In this document: one piece after another, positions 17,364 to 24,808 of the stretch
How the letters are laid out: each line of letters starts with the position of its first letter
Position numbering within the stretch: position 1 is the stretch's first letter
Assembly (NCBI GenBank): GCA_027941995.1
Contig: CP115966.1
Location: 1-64,000 of the forward strand
DNA length: 64,000 nucleotides
Origin: Erythrobacteraceae bacterium WH01K
GTDB lineage: Bacteria > Pseudomonadota > Alphaproteobacteria > Sphingomonadales > Sphingomonadaceae
Reading direction: 5' to 3'
Notes under the pieces: generated by a model
What the model was told of the DNA's origin: nothing
The model's input: the letters and a program-made list of their open reading frames with translations, nothing else
Database searches by the model: none
Position numbers and translations under genes: made by a program

Positions 17364-18566
17364 ATGAAAGCTAAACTGACACCACTAACATCCGTTCTCG
17401 CCTTGGCTTTAGCCGTCTCATCATCTCCCGCATTAGCTGGGCCCGATGAAGACTTGCGGGATGCAGCACGGTTCGAGGCGAAGGAATATAGGAATGCGGG
17501 CTGGCCAGTGGACCGATGCTATGTAGGTATTACATTCGGCGATGGCTTGGTCCTGACTGGCGCGGGTGACTTACAGCCGGGTGACCGCTTGACGTCCGTC
17601 AACAGCGTGGATGTGACTGACGCAGACATTCCTGCAATCACGAATGCTTTCGCTGAGGCTCAGGTCGGCGGCTACGTCCCGGTAACGTATGAGCGCGACG
17701 GCGTTCCAGCATCGACGCAGATGTTATGCGGCAATCTAGCCGATGAGCAGACCAGAATTCTCGACGCGTTGGACTACGCAGGAAAGAAGGACTGGTATGA
17801 CTGCATCGACGCGCTGGAAGGGCTAACAGACCGCTATGCGGTGAACTTGAAAATTCGCTGCGCCTCAGTCTCGAGAAAGCGGGACGATTATCCCATCCGT
17901 CAATGGACGGATGGTTTGGCAAGAGATGTGATAAGCTCAGCTGACATTGCAACATCATTGCGAGAAGAGGCAGCTAAGTCGCTCCGAAATGCTAGGTTCA
18001 ATCTCTCCGGTGCCGTCTACGCTGACCTTCTGTCCACGGTACAATCTTGGGATGACGGAGCAGTTTGGGATTCAGTGAAGCCTGACCATGCATTGCTCAG
18101 CGAGGCAGCGAGGCAGGCAATCCGCAACAGGCTAATCGACCCTAGCTCAGCCATCATCGAGATGCCCTACGGCTTCGTATTTGGTGAATGGAAATCTTGG
18201 ATTGCCGGAACACATACGGGCTTCATCACCTGCGGCTATGTCAACGCTAAGAACCGCATGGGAGGCTATGTGGGCCAAACGGCTTTCGTCGCCGTAGTGA
18301 CTGAGGCCGGCCTCCCTGTATTCGCGGACATGGACAAAGCAAATAGCTCGCTGGGTCTTGTGAATTCGCAGTGCAACAAGACCATTCCCATGCTCCCACC
18401 AGCCCCCTTTGAAGAACCAGCCGAAGCAGACCCAACGCCAGTCATCATCAAGGAAGGACCAAGCCTAGCGGACGAGCTTGCTGAGCTCGCTGACCTCCAT
18501 GCAGCAGGTGTTCTCACAGATGCCGAATATGCGGAAGCCAAAGCGAAGGTCATTGCTGGCGACTGA
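17364..18566 (+). CDS. Exported PDZ-like/SHOCT protein, probable lysogen-expressed cargo
   Basis: 400 aa. Signal peptide (LALALAVSSSPALAG), then a PDZ-like stretch around residues 45-110 (GLVLTGAGDLQPGDRLTSVNSVDV), a central part with paired cysteines, and a C-terminal SHOCT-type short helix pair (LADELAELADLHAAGVLTDAEYAEAKAKV). A secreted protein next to the integrase is typical of lysogenic-conversion genes. No enzymatic motif is visible. RBS GGGACGAACC is weak. Confidence 0.65.
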   Translation: MKAKLTPLTSVLALALAVSSSPALAGPDEDLRDAARFEAKEYRNAGWPVDRCYVGITFGDGLVLTGAGDLQPGDRLTSVNSVDVTDADIPAITNAFAEAQVGGYVPVTYERDGVPASTQMLCGNLADEQTRILDALDYAGKKDWYDCIDALEGLTDRYAVNLKIRCASVSRKRDDYPIRQWTDGLARDVISSADIATSLREEAAKSLRNARFNLSGAVYADLLSTVQSWDDGAVWDSVKPDHALLSEAARQAIRNRLIDPSSAIIEMPYGFVFGEWKSWIAGTHTGFITCGYVNAKNRMGGYVGQTAFVAVVTEAGLPVFADMDKANSSLGLVNSQCNKTIPMLPPAPFEEPAEADPTPVIIKEGPSLADELAELADLHAAGVLTDAEYAEAKAKVIAGD

Positions 18567-18586
18567 GTGACCAAGGGGGGTCAAGA

Positions 18587-18949
18587 ATGATACAATGTGC
18601 TGAATGCAAGGTTGTTGGAACGCCCGAAGAAATGCGTGAGCATCAATGCGTTAATATCGCTCCGTTCGTAGATGAGGCCGACGAGAGACCCACTGGTAAG
18701 GAGCCGCTCACAATCGGCAAATGGGGAATGGTCTCATCATTCCTAGTGATGGTGGTCGGCATCCTCGCAATGAATGGTGAGACAGGAACCTATGCCTCTT
18801 CGGGCAGCTATGCTGAACTCCAAAAACTCGAAGCTATCGCTTTTTGGTGGAATGTCGCGCTCACTGCTAGCGGCGCGTTCTCAGTGTGCTTCCTGCTTTG
18901 GTGTACAGGCTACATAGCAAGAGCAATTAGTTTCTTAGACGCCCGCTGA
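18587..18949 (+). CDS. Small membrane protein with N-terminal Cys/His cluster
   Basis: 120 aa. The first 20 residues hold C-x2-C and H-x-C (CAECK, HQC), a possible metal site on the cytoplasmic side. Two transmembrane segments follow (about residues 47-62 and 84-108). RBS AAGGGGGG is strong. It lies 20 bp after the exported protein gene and is probably co-transcribed with it. No family recognised. Confidence 0.6.
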   Translation: MIQCAECKVVGTPEEMREHQCVNIAPFVDEADERPTGKEPLTIGKWGMVSSFLVMVVGILAMNGETGTYASSGSYAELQKLEAIAFWWNVALTASGAFSVCFLLWCTGYIARAISFLDAR

Positions 18950-18990
18950 GGGCTCACAAAGGGCCGACAAAGCCTATTGGCTACCAGTGT

Positions 18991-19019
18991 GCACAAAGGC
19001 AAACCTGTTGCCTTTGTGC
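18991..19019 (+). repeat. Perfect 12-bp inverted repeat
   Basis: GCACAAAGGCAA and TTGCCTTTGTGC around ACCTG. It sits after the membrane-protein gene and 90 bp before the HNH gene, at the border between integrase-linked genes and the first TAARTA-driven gene. Either a terminator (only a weak T-run inside the arm) or an operator. Confidence 0.6.
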
Positions 19020-19108
19020 GTTGGTGAACAGGCATATCATATAGATTCAAATAGGGTGGCTTCGACCCCTTAATGTCGCGGTATTACCTACTTTGAATAA
19101 GTATGTAT

Positions 19109-19771
19109 ATGGTAACATATACATCAAAGAATTCGAGAAGCGAGTGGAACAGTTGGAACGCGATGCGTCACAGGTGCCACAATCCTAACAACCCCGGATT
19201 CGAATGGTACGGAAAAAGAGGCATCACAGTCTGCGAACGCTGGCGAAAGAGCTTTCAGCATTTCGTAGAGGATATGGGCACCAAGCCCGGCCCCGATTAT
19301 AGCTTAGATAGAATTGACAATGACGGTCCATACACACCGGAAAACTGCCGCTGGGCGACGAGAGCAGTCCAAGCAAAAAACCGCAGTAAGAAAAACAGAA
19401 CCTACGTAAGGCGAAATTACACATTCGACGGAAGAACCGAAAGCGCTCAGGCATGGGCAAAAGAACTCAATTGCAGCGTAGGCGGGTTTAGGTACAGGGC
19501 GAATAAGGGATGGAATTACCTTCAACTCATAGGAGCAGCCCCTCCCCCTTCCCGCTCAGGTTGGAGCATGGCGTTCAACCAGTACCCAAGAAACTCCATT
19601 CCTGTAACGATTGGCACGAGAACGATGTTGCCTAAGGAATGGGCCATCCAAGCCGCGATACCACTTGATACACTGAACGCTCGTATCGCTAAGCTACAAA
19701 GAATGGGCATAACCAAGATACCGACAGACGTACTACGTCCGCCAAGAACCTACACCCGCAGGAAAAGGTAA
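19109..19771 (+). CDS. HNH-type phage endonuclease-like protein
   Basis: 220 aa. N-terminal part matches the free-standing phage HNH style: WNSWNAMRHRCHNPNNPG, YGKRGITVCERW and SLDRIDNDGPYTPENCRWAT, which carries the H/D/N residues. Two helix-turn-helix-like modules follow (FDGRTESAQAWAKELNCSVGG; MLPKEWAIQAAIPLDTLNARI), like the DNA-binding tails of homing enzymes. TAAGTA at 19098-19103 lies exactly 5 nt before ATG 19109, so I prefer this to ATG 19103. There is no usable RBS, which fits a leaderless message. Confidence 0.7.
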   Translation: MVTYTSKNSRSEWNSWNAMRHRCHNPNNPGFEWYGKRGITVCERWRKSFQHFVEDMGTKPGPDYSLDRIDNDGPYTPENCRWATRAVQAKNRSKKNRTYVRRNYTFDGRTESAQAWAKELNCSVGGFRYRANKGWNYLQLIGAAPPPSRSGWSMAFNQYPRNSIPVTIGTRTMLPKEWAIQAAIPLDTLNARIAKLQRMGITKIPTDVLRPPRTYTRRKR

Positions 19772-19834
19772 GTCTTCGGTCGTAACCTAGGAAGCAGACG
19801 CTACCGTACTTCTAGCAAACAGGAGTAGATAGCA

Positions 19835-20011
19835 ATGCAGACCGTAGAAGATATCTTGGAACAGTTTTCCGCCCACGCTGATACTGACCCCCAGCACTGG
19901 AATACCAAAAGCGGTAACATTCCCTTCGGTGACACCAATGTTGAATACCAACGCTTCGACGACCACTTCATCGTTACAGTACGCGGTGAGCAATACACCC
20001 TAAAGCGTTAA
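19835..20011 (+). CDS. Small acidic protein, unknown
   Basis: 58 aa: starts MQTVEDILEQFSAHADTDPQ and ends HFIVTVRGEQYTLKR. AGGAG is eleven bases before the ATG, and the frame runs cleanly to TAA. Rich in Asp, Gln and aromatic residues, with no Cys and no membrane part. It is a candidate small regulator, including a recombination directionality factor, but nothing in the sequence proves this. Confidence 0.6.
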   Translation: MQTVEDILEQFSAHADTDPQHWNTKSGNIPFGDTNVEYQRFDDHFIVTVRGEQYTLKR

Positions 20012-20075
20012 TCCAACGCAAGCGGAAAGGCAGGGCATTGCTCTGCCTTCTCCATGAGTGAAAACCGCAGGGCTG

Positions 20076-20336
20076 CTATCTTAGATAGGCTTCTATCATC
20101 CAACGGAATCCACGGAAGATTAGTTGCATTAGCACGAAACCAACCGTTGCGAAAATTGCAGTCGAACGGAATGAGTGCGAATAGTAGGGAATGTTGGCAC
20201 TGATAAACAGCGCAACCCAAATCACGATATAGGCCCACCACTCCGGCATGGGCCACATGACCGTGTAATAGCTGAAGAGGGCGGCGGTCACTAGACAGAG
20301 ATTGTCTATCCACTTCTTGCTTGATTTAATATCCAT
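20076..20336 (-). CDS. Small three-helix membrane protein
   Basis: 86 aa from MDIKSSKKW at 20336, with three hydrophobic segments (LCLVTAALFSYYTVMW, WAYIVIWVALFISANI, AIFATVGFVLMQLIF) and charged ends. Divergent from the gene at 20380 and close to the spanins, so a holin role is possible but unproven. The RBS is poor. No TAARTA motif was seen. Confidence 0.5.
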   Translation of the reverse strand: MDIKSSKKWIDNLCLVTAALFSYYTVMWPMPEWWAYIVIWVALFISANIPYYSHSFRSTAIFATVGFVLMQLIFRGFRWMIEAYLR

Positions 20337-20379
20337 CCGGCGCTCGATGTTCTGGCTCCCAAAGCGAGGAGCATACCAG

Positions 20380-20772
20380 ATGAACTTGGAAATACGACAT
20401 CTAAAGCAGTTCAACGCAGACCTGAACCGAGACATACTCTCTGATGCCCGGAGAAGCCCTGTACGAGTACCCGACCAATCCTTGCTTATGCGGGTAGTCG
20501 AATACGGCAACCGCTACTTAGAGACCCATAAAAAGACAGCCGAGGACGATAACGCGGTCATATGGTTTGACGTACACTTCGGGGAACCAGCGCAAGTAGG
20601 TATGACCTACGCATACCATCCCCTAGCGCCGCTTGACGACCTATACGGCGAACCTCATTTTTGGCGAATGTGGTCGGAGATAGCCAACATTGCGGATGGA
20701 AAGACCATTTACACGTTAGAGCAGTGCCAGCGAGATTTCGCGGCCTACACGATGCAAGCCATCACAGGCTAA
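20380..20772 (+). CDS. Conserved-looking phage protein, unknown
   Basis: 130 aa from ATG 20380, chosen because GAGGAG lies nine bases upstream; the open frame begins earlier. Contains VIWFDVHFGEPAQVGMTYAY and WRMWSEIANIADG. No signal or membrane part. It precedes the spanin pair, the spot where an endolysin is often found, but it shows no lysozyme, amidase or peptidase motif I recognise. Confidence 0.5.
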   Translation: MNLEIRHLKQFNADLNRDILSDARRSPVRVPDQSLLMRVVEYGNRYLETHKKTAEDDNAVIWFDVHFGEPAQVGMTYAYHPLAPLDDLYGEPHFWRMWSEIANIADGKTIYTLEQCQRDFAAYTMQAITG

Positions 20773-20850
20773 CTAGTCAGGGGCGGAGGACGTTTCCCTA
20801 TCTAGGGGCGACTGCTCAACCTCCGTTCCAACTCAGCACTAAGTAGGTAC

Positions 20851-21201
20851 ATGCCTACTATCCCTCACAAGTTCGCCGCAGCCCTAATTGCTACCGCCTT
20901 CGCCCTAGCTGCCATCTTCATGGGTTGGTCCCGTTATGATGCAGCACAGGAACGTGCAACAGAGCTTGAAGCGCAACTCAAGACAGCCAACGAGGAATTA
21001 GACCATGTTCAAACGGTCCTCGATGCGGTTGACGATAACGCAGAGACCACGAGGGAGATAGATGAACGAACACGAAGGATTAAGGATGAAGTCGATGCCC
21101 TACAGGAAACTCAGGAATGCGTTAATAGTGACTCTGTGCGGTTGGTCATTGACCGCTTGCAGTCATACCAGCAATCCATCGAGGATAACGTATCCCAGTG
21201 A
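20851..21201 (+). CDS. Rz-like inner-membrane spanin
   Basis: 116 aa: short basic start, one transmembrane helix (FAAALIATAFALAAIFMGW), then a long coiled coil (AQERATELEAQLKTANEELDHVQ). This is the i-spanin form that, with its lipoprotein partner, fuses inner and outer membranes at lysis. TAAGTA at 20840-20845 is 5 nt before the ATG and no RBS is present. Its 3' third encodes the o-spanin start in another frame. Confidence 0.75.
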   Translation: MPTIPHKFAAALIATAFALAAIFMGWSRYDAAQERATELEAQLKTANEELDHVQTVLDAVDDNAETTREIDERTRRIKDEVDALQETQECVNSDSVRLVIDRLQSYQQSIEDNVSQ

Positions 21202-21352
21202 CATGTTCATCTGCAAGGATGCACCGGACGCTGCCAAGGTGGGGACAGACAATGACCTCTCGGTGTTCGTCGCTGAATTGTTTGGCGCTCACGAGGACTG
21301 CAAGAGCAAGCTCAACAAGGCAGGCGAAGTGGTGAACGGACCAGATAAATAG
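21086..21352 (+). CDS. Rz1-like outer-membrane lipoprotein spanin
   Basis: 88 aa from MKSMPYRKL at 21086 (AAGGA nearby), a lipoprotein signal with lipobox SLTAC, then a short mature part. It overlaps the Rz-like gene by 116 bp in a different frame, the classic embedded Rz/Rz1 arrangement. Mature Rz1 proteins are usually Pro-rich; this one is not, and it has two cysteines (ICKDAPDAAK, HEDCKSK). Confidence 0.7.
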   Translation: MKSMPYRKLRNALIVTLCGWSLTACSHTSNPSRITYPSDMFICKDAPDAAKVGTDNDLSVFVAELFGAHEDCKSKLNKAGEVVNGPDK

Positions 21353-21387
21353 GAGTACCAAGGGGTTTTCAGTCTCCCTTGGCTCCT
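21351..21387 (+). terminator. Hairpin after the spanin genes
   Basis: CCAAGGG (21358-21364) pairs with CCCTTGG (21376-21382), extended outside by AGGAG/CTCCT with a two-base bulge. It overlaps the Rz1 stop. A short T-run is lacking, so strength is uncertain; position suggests an end of the transcript. Confidence 0.5.
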
Positions 21388-21453
21388 TAGACGACACAAT
21401 GGGGGCGGCTCGTTTTCATAGCGCGGGTCGCCCCTTTCTCATGACAAGGAAAG

Positions 21454-21482
21454 GCCCGCCCTGCAAATGCTGCAAGACGGGC
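21454..21482 (-). terminator. Terminator of the minus-strand gene at 21507
   Basis: On the minus strand GCCCGTCTTGCA pairs with TGCAGGGCGGGC (two G-U pairs) around GCATT, followed by CTTTCCTTGT. Lies 24 bp past the stop of the minus-strand gene. Confidence 0.65.
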
Positions 21483-21506
21483 CATAGAGCGTCTGTGAGG
21501 GTAGGC

Positions 21507-22046
21507 TTACTCCTTGGACAGCGCCTTATAGTCAGCAAGCACTTTCGCCTTATCCCAGCCCTTCTTCTCGACGTTGGTTTCGAGCAATTCCATTGCGCGC
21601 TCCTCACCATATCGAGTGACGTTGCGACGGTGGACCTTCGCAGGGTCAATGGCGCGAGTAGCAGTTGAGCTTTCGGTTTTCCCACTGCCATCCAACGCCT
21701 TGCGGATATCATCATCCATCTTGCCGGCCTGAATTGCCTCCTTGGCTTCCGAGAAGAACTCGAACACATCGCGTCTGAGGATTCTATCATTGCCCGTTCG
21801 CCCCGTCGTGTTGCCCACTACGGACTTGGTGCCGATGTTGAGGCCCACGGATGCACCATCCTTGCCTTTTTGGGTTTTGTACCAGCGGGTGATGTTCTTT
21901 TTCGGCTCCCGCTTGATAGAAGCAACGACCTCATCCAACTGCTTGAGCAGCTTCTCCTTAGCAGCTGGCAGTGGGTCAACCTCGACGGGTTTGTCCCATG
22001 CAGCCACAATTTCTGGGTCCGACTTGAGAAAGTCCAGATTAGCCAT
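21507..22046 (-). CDS. Phage protein of unknown function, single-gene unit
   Basis: 179 aa, highly charged, no membrane part. The start ATG 22046 follows AGGAGA. Contains a helical N-terminal half (LPAAKEKLLKQLDEVVASIKRE), a middle Gly/Thr-rich stretch (GASVGLNIGTKSVVGNTTGRTG) and a basic C-terminus (DPAKVHRRNVTRYGEERAMELL). It is the only minus-strand gene in the left half with its own terminator, so it might be expressed in the lysogen or act as a DNA-binding regulator; that is inference from position and charge only. Confidence 0.6.
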   Translation of the reverse strand: MANLDFLKSDPEIVAAWDKPVEVDPLPAAKEKLLKQLDEVVASIKREPKKNITRWYKTQKGKDGASVGLNIGTKSVVGNTTGRTGNDRILRRDVFEFFSEAKEAIQAGKMDDDIRKALDGSGKTESSTATRAIDPAKVHRRNVTRYGEERAMELLETNVEKKGWDKAKVLADYKALSKE

Positions 22047-22157
22047 TTTGTATCTCCTGTGTGTGCTCTGGTTTAGTAACCTGAACCCGCGATTGCACTT
22101 ACCTACCTGCTAGTCAACTCTATAGGGCAAACGACTGGTCTGATAAGTAAGCTTGCG

Positions 22158-22355
22158 ATGAAGGTTTACAAAGTCCGCATACAGATTCCCAAAGGCACTC
22201 CCATCATGGAAATAACCATGACGATGCTCAGAGCACAGGCATGGATAAGAGAGTTTGCACCAACGACATATGTGGCCTCCTACCAAAACCCAAACAACCT
22301 TACGTTCGTCCTAAGTGACGCAAACGCAGCAATGAGAATGAGGCTTAGCTTATGA
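22158..22355 (+). CDS. Small phage protein, unknown
   Basis: 65 aa, starting MKVYKVRIQIPKG, a beta-strand-like N-terminus. TAAGTA at 22144-22149 is 8 nt before the ATG. First of three coupled small genes (ATGA overlap with the next). Mixed basic/hydrophobic, no motif recognised. Confidence 0.55.
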   Translation: MKVYKVRIQIPKGTPIMEITMTMLRAQAWIREFAPTTYVASYQNPNNLTFVLSDANAAMRMRLSL

Positions 22356-22735
22356 AGAACTTCCCGAAGAGAATGGTCCGATTGTATGGCTTCATAGGCA
22401 AGGAGGAGAACCTAGATATTCTGGATTATGTCCGCGCATTGAGGAACAGCGAAATCTTCCGCCAGACAATCCTACCAAGAGAACTCGCCGAGATATTCCT
22501 AGACGACACTGACGTTATGATGGACCAAGTGGAATGGCTGGCAGACCATTGTGAGGCGGATGAGTACAGACTGATAGACCTAGCGACTCCCATGCATGTC
22601 CTGACAGCTGACGATATGGAAGCTTACAAGACAGCACGGATGAATGGAGCGGAACCCACTGACCTCGTCTACCAGCTCATAGTGGGTTTTGACTGCGAGG
22701 ATGCGTACGAGCGATTTACGGAGAAATCATGGTAG
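22352..22735 (+). CDS. Acidic phage protein, unknown
   Basis: 127 aa, strongly acidic in the middle (DDTDVMMDQVEWLADHCEADEYRLID). Overlaps the genes on both sides (ATGA at the start, 7 nt at the end), so the three are translated from one message. No known motif. Confidence 0.6.
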   Translation: MKNFPKRMVRLYGFIGKEENLDILDYVRALRNSEIFRQTILPRELAEIFLDDTDVMMDQVEWLADHCEADEYRLIDLATPMHVLTADDMEAYKTARMNGAEPTDLVYQLIVGFDCEDAYERFTEKSW

Positions 22736-22986
22736 GACGAGCGGACGTTATATTGCTAGAAATGCACCTCAGACAATTGGCGAGAGGTCAGGGTATCAGT
22801 ATCACATTGCTGAATGGCAAGCATAACACGGATTATGAAAACCCCGTCCAGTTCAAGATTGGTTCCAATGGCTTTTTCCTAGAAAGAGACAACCTAGCAG
22901 ACCTCATGCCACTGCTCGACCCCGAACTGGATAGCTATTGGCTTGATGAGTACCTGCGGCCCTTTCTAGAACAGTACGCGGGCTGA
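22729..22986 (+). CDS. Small acidic phage protein, unknown
   Basis: 85 aa, predicted mainly helical with a beta-like middle (YENPVQFKIGSNGFFLERDN) and an acidic end (LLDPELDSYWLDEYL). Third gene of the coupled set. No motif recognised. Confidence 0.55.
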   Translation: MVGRADVILLEMHLRQLARGQGISITLLNGKHNTDYENPVQFKIGSNGFFLERDNLADLMPLLDPELDSYWLDEYLRPFLEQYAG

Positions 22987-23037
22987 AGGATAGACTTGCT
23001 TTCGACCCCTTATGGGGAGAACATTCCAAACATCCGA

Positions 23038-23066
23038 TAAGTAGAAGTGTCGAGAAAGGAGACACT
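23038..23066 (+). promoter_or_regulatory. TAAGTA motif followed by an RBS-in-loop hairpin
   Basis: TAAGTA (23038-23043) is followed by AGTGTC (23046-23051) and GACACT (23061-23066), a perfect 6-bp stem with the Shine-Dalgarno AGGAG near the end of its loop. The ATG of the next gene begins on the base after the stem. Presents or hides the RBS depending on folding. Confidence 0.6.
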
Positions 23067-23180
23067 ATGCTGATATTAACTGCCGTATGGCTAATTGGTT
23101 CGGGCATCGCCCTCACGAGCTGCTTCAACACAATACATGACCAGATGGAAAAGACCTCCAAGCAACGAGGTGACGAATGA
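23067..23180 (+). CDS. Tiny membrane or lipoprotein-like peptide
   Basis: 37 aa: MLILTAVWLIGSGIALTSC, a hydrophobic stretch ending in a lipobox-like TSC, then a polar tail NTIHDQMEKTSKQRGDE. Strong RBS in the loop of the preceding hairpin. It overlaps the next tiny frame as ATGA. Role unknown. Confidence 0.55.
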   Translation: MLILTAVWLIGSGIALTSCFNTIHDQMEKTSKQRGDE

Positions 23181-23248
23181 GCACTTGGGTAGACGAGAGA
23201 TATGAACCTGTTTTCCATCTTGGAATGAGTGAAAGTTTCGAGGAATAA
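23177..23248 (+). CDS. Possible 23-residue coupled peptide
   Basis: ATG 23177 overlaps the stop of the preceding gene (ATGA) and the frame encodes MSTWVDERYEPVFHLGMSES and a few more residues before TAA. Coupling is the only support; it may not be functional. Confidence 0.3.
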   Translation: MSTWVDERYEPVFHLGMSESFEE

Positions 23249-23358
23249 GGCTAGAAAAGCACCTGTTTTCCACGATAAGTTGGTATGGAATTGAAGGTGG
23301 TTTGGTACCAAGAACCACGTAAGACCGCGCTCTGACATTGTTGGTGGTAAATATGTGC

Positions 23359-23898
23359 ATGGCAAAGAGAAACACAACCACCCCAAAAACTGATAATCTG
23401 CCCAAGAAATCGGACATTTCTCAGGTTTCCACGCGGCAAAAACAGCTCACCCCCAAGGTGAGTAACAAGATAAAGGAAGCAATCCGCCCTAAGCGATGCC
23501 AACCCACTGCTAAAACGGATAAACTGCTTCTAAAGATAATTGACCGCATTGCCTGTGGGGAGTCACTACTCCACATATGCCAAGACGACGATATGCCAGC
23601 GTATCGAACGATGATGCGATGGCAGAGGGAAGACCCATCCCTAGTGGAACAGCTGGACCTAGCATATGAACTTCACGCTAGAGCGATGGATGATTATGCG
23701 GACGATATCCTGAGTGGTGGCATTATGAGTACGGGCAATATCCTACGGGATAAGGAGCGCGTTGCTCACTTGCGTTGGCGCCTAGGTAAACTCAACCGTA
23801 AGAGGTATGGAGACAAGCAGCAGGTAGACGTTGTGAACCATGAACCATTCATCCTTGATGCAAAGATAATCAAAGGTCCCGGTGGGGATGGAGTATAA
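23359..23898 (+). CDS. Terminase small subunit
   Basis: 179 aa. ATG 23359 is chosen because TAAATA (23348-23353) lies exactly 5 nt before it; the longer frame has no RBS. N-terminal Lys/Thr-rich tail, then a DNA-binding helical part (LLLKIIDRIACGESLLHICQDDDMPAYRTMMRW) and the C-terminal segment typical of small terminases (DILSGGIMSTGNILRDKERV ... LRWRLGKLNRKRYGDKQQVDV). Recognises phage DNA for packaging. Separated from TerL by a recombinase gene. Confidence 0.85.
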   Translation: MAKRNTTTPKTDNLPKKSDISQVSTRQKQLTPKVSNKIKEAIRPKRCQPTAKTDKLLLKIIDRIACGESLLHICQDDDMPAYRTMMRWQREDPSLVEQLDLAYELHARAMDDYADDILSGGIMSTGNILRDKERVAHLRWRLGKLNRKRYGDKQQVDVVNHEPFILDAKIIKGPGGDGV

Positions 23899-24011
23899 GG
23901 GCCATAGAACCCCGACCACACCGTAATGGCACCCAGATAGCTAGACAATCATACCGGCCCTTAGAGAGCGTCTATGGCGCTCATTGGTGTAACGCAGGTT
24001 CACTTCACGTT

Positions 24012-24045
24012 AGCGTAACAATCATCAATTCCGCCAAGCGTAACA
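24012..24045 (+). repeat. Direct repeats AGCGTAACA, candidate recombinase site
   Basis: AGCGTAACA occurs at 24012-24020 and 24037-24045, 25 bp apart. Just upstream TAACG and CGTTA (about 23990-24011) face each other. The cluster is 60-110 bp before the small serine recombinase gene, where resolvases usually have their res site. TTGACA at 24051 could be a -35 box. Confidence 0.4.
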
Positions 24046-24102
24046 TTCGGTTGACAGGTAGTTCATGTGACAACATCGCTCCATGTCTAAAGGAGATGTT
24101 AC

Positions 24103-24639
24103 ATGAAGATAGGATACGCTCGCGTAAGCAGCAATGAACAGGACCTTACCATCCAGCTTGATGCCCTGAGTGAATGTGAAAAGGTCTTTAGTGAAAAGGT
24201 TAGCGGCACTTCGACAAGCAAACGAGAACAACTCCTCCTCTGTATGGAGTTCATACGAGAAGGTGATGTTCTGGTTGTAACCCGCATCGACCGACTGGCC
24301 CGTAGTGTGAAGGACTTGGAAGGCATAGTGGAGACGTTGAAGGCCAAGGGTGCGGGTCTGCAAGCAACTGAACAATCCATCGACACCACTACACCAGCAG
24401 GGATGGCATTCTTCCAGATGCTAGGCGTGTTCGCGCAGTTTGAAACCGCTATACGGCGAGAACGACAGATGGAAGGGATTGCGAAGGCAAAGGCTCGCGG
24501 GGTTTATGCCAATCGTAAGCGGACCATAGATAGGGATAAGGTCAAGCAACTGCTCGCAGAGGGCAACACTCCATCCAGTGTGGCAAAGCAGCTTGGAATC
24601 AGCCGTATGTCTATATGGCGTACTCAACAGGAAGCATAG
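24103..24639 (+). CDS. Small serine recombinase (resolvase/invertase family)
   Basis: 178 aa. Catalytic Ser in IGYARVSSNEQDL, then VVTRIDRLARSVKDLEGIVETL with the active-site arginines, the long E helix (AGMAFFQMLGVFAQFETAIRRERQMEGIAKAKARG), and a C-terminal helix-turn-helix (DKVKQLLAEGNTPSSVAKQLGISRMSIWRT). AAGGAG precedes the ATG. An inverted repeat (CATGT..AACATC 24067-24080, and GATGTTACATG ending in the start codon) overlaps the RBS and could allow autoregulation. Its position between TerS and TerL is unusual. It lacks a TAARTA motif. Confidence 0.92.
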   Translation: MKIGYARVSSNEQDLTIQLDALSECEKVFSEKVSGTSTSKREQLLLCMEFIREGDVLVVTRIDRLARSVKDLEGIVETLKAKGAGLQATEQSIDTTTPAGMAFFQMLGVFAQFETAIRRERQMEGIAKAKARGVYANRKRTIDRDKVKQLLAEGNTPSSVAKQLGISRMSIWRTQQEA

Positions 24640-24652
24640 GGAGGATGAAAGG

Positions 24653-24686
24653 GGTAAGGAATAGGTGAAGGGTATACCCTACCCCC
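24653..24686 (+). repeat. Palindromic region before TerL
   Basis: AGGGTATACCCT (24669-24680) is a perfect 12-bp palindrome, flanked by GGGGTA and TACCCC, which also face each other. It follows the resolvase stop by about 15 bp. It may be a terminator, a recombinase-binding site or a packaging-related site. Confidence 0.45.
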
Positions 24687-24797
24687 TTGGCTGGTTGAAA
24701 CAGATGCCACTCAGACAGATTGTCATCTTCAAAACCTGACCCGTAGACCAGATTCTATTTTCACCATTCCAAAAAAGTGATTAGAACCCATACCCGC

Positions 24798-24803
24798 TAA
24801 GTA
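24798..24803 (+). promoter_or_regulatory. TAAGTA motif, example of the leaderless class
   Basis: TAAGTA, five bases (GTGGT), then the TerL ATG at 24809. No Shine-Dalgarno is possible in that space. If TAARTA acts as a -10 box the message would start at or next to the AUG. See the finding on this motif for all positions. Confidence 0.55.
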
Positions 24804-24808
24804 GTGGT

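Noticed and set aside
18991-19019. Attachment site of another element, because of the perfect inverted repeat
   Set aside because: No second copy and no recombinase next to it; more likely a terminator or operator.
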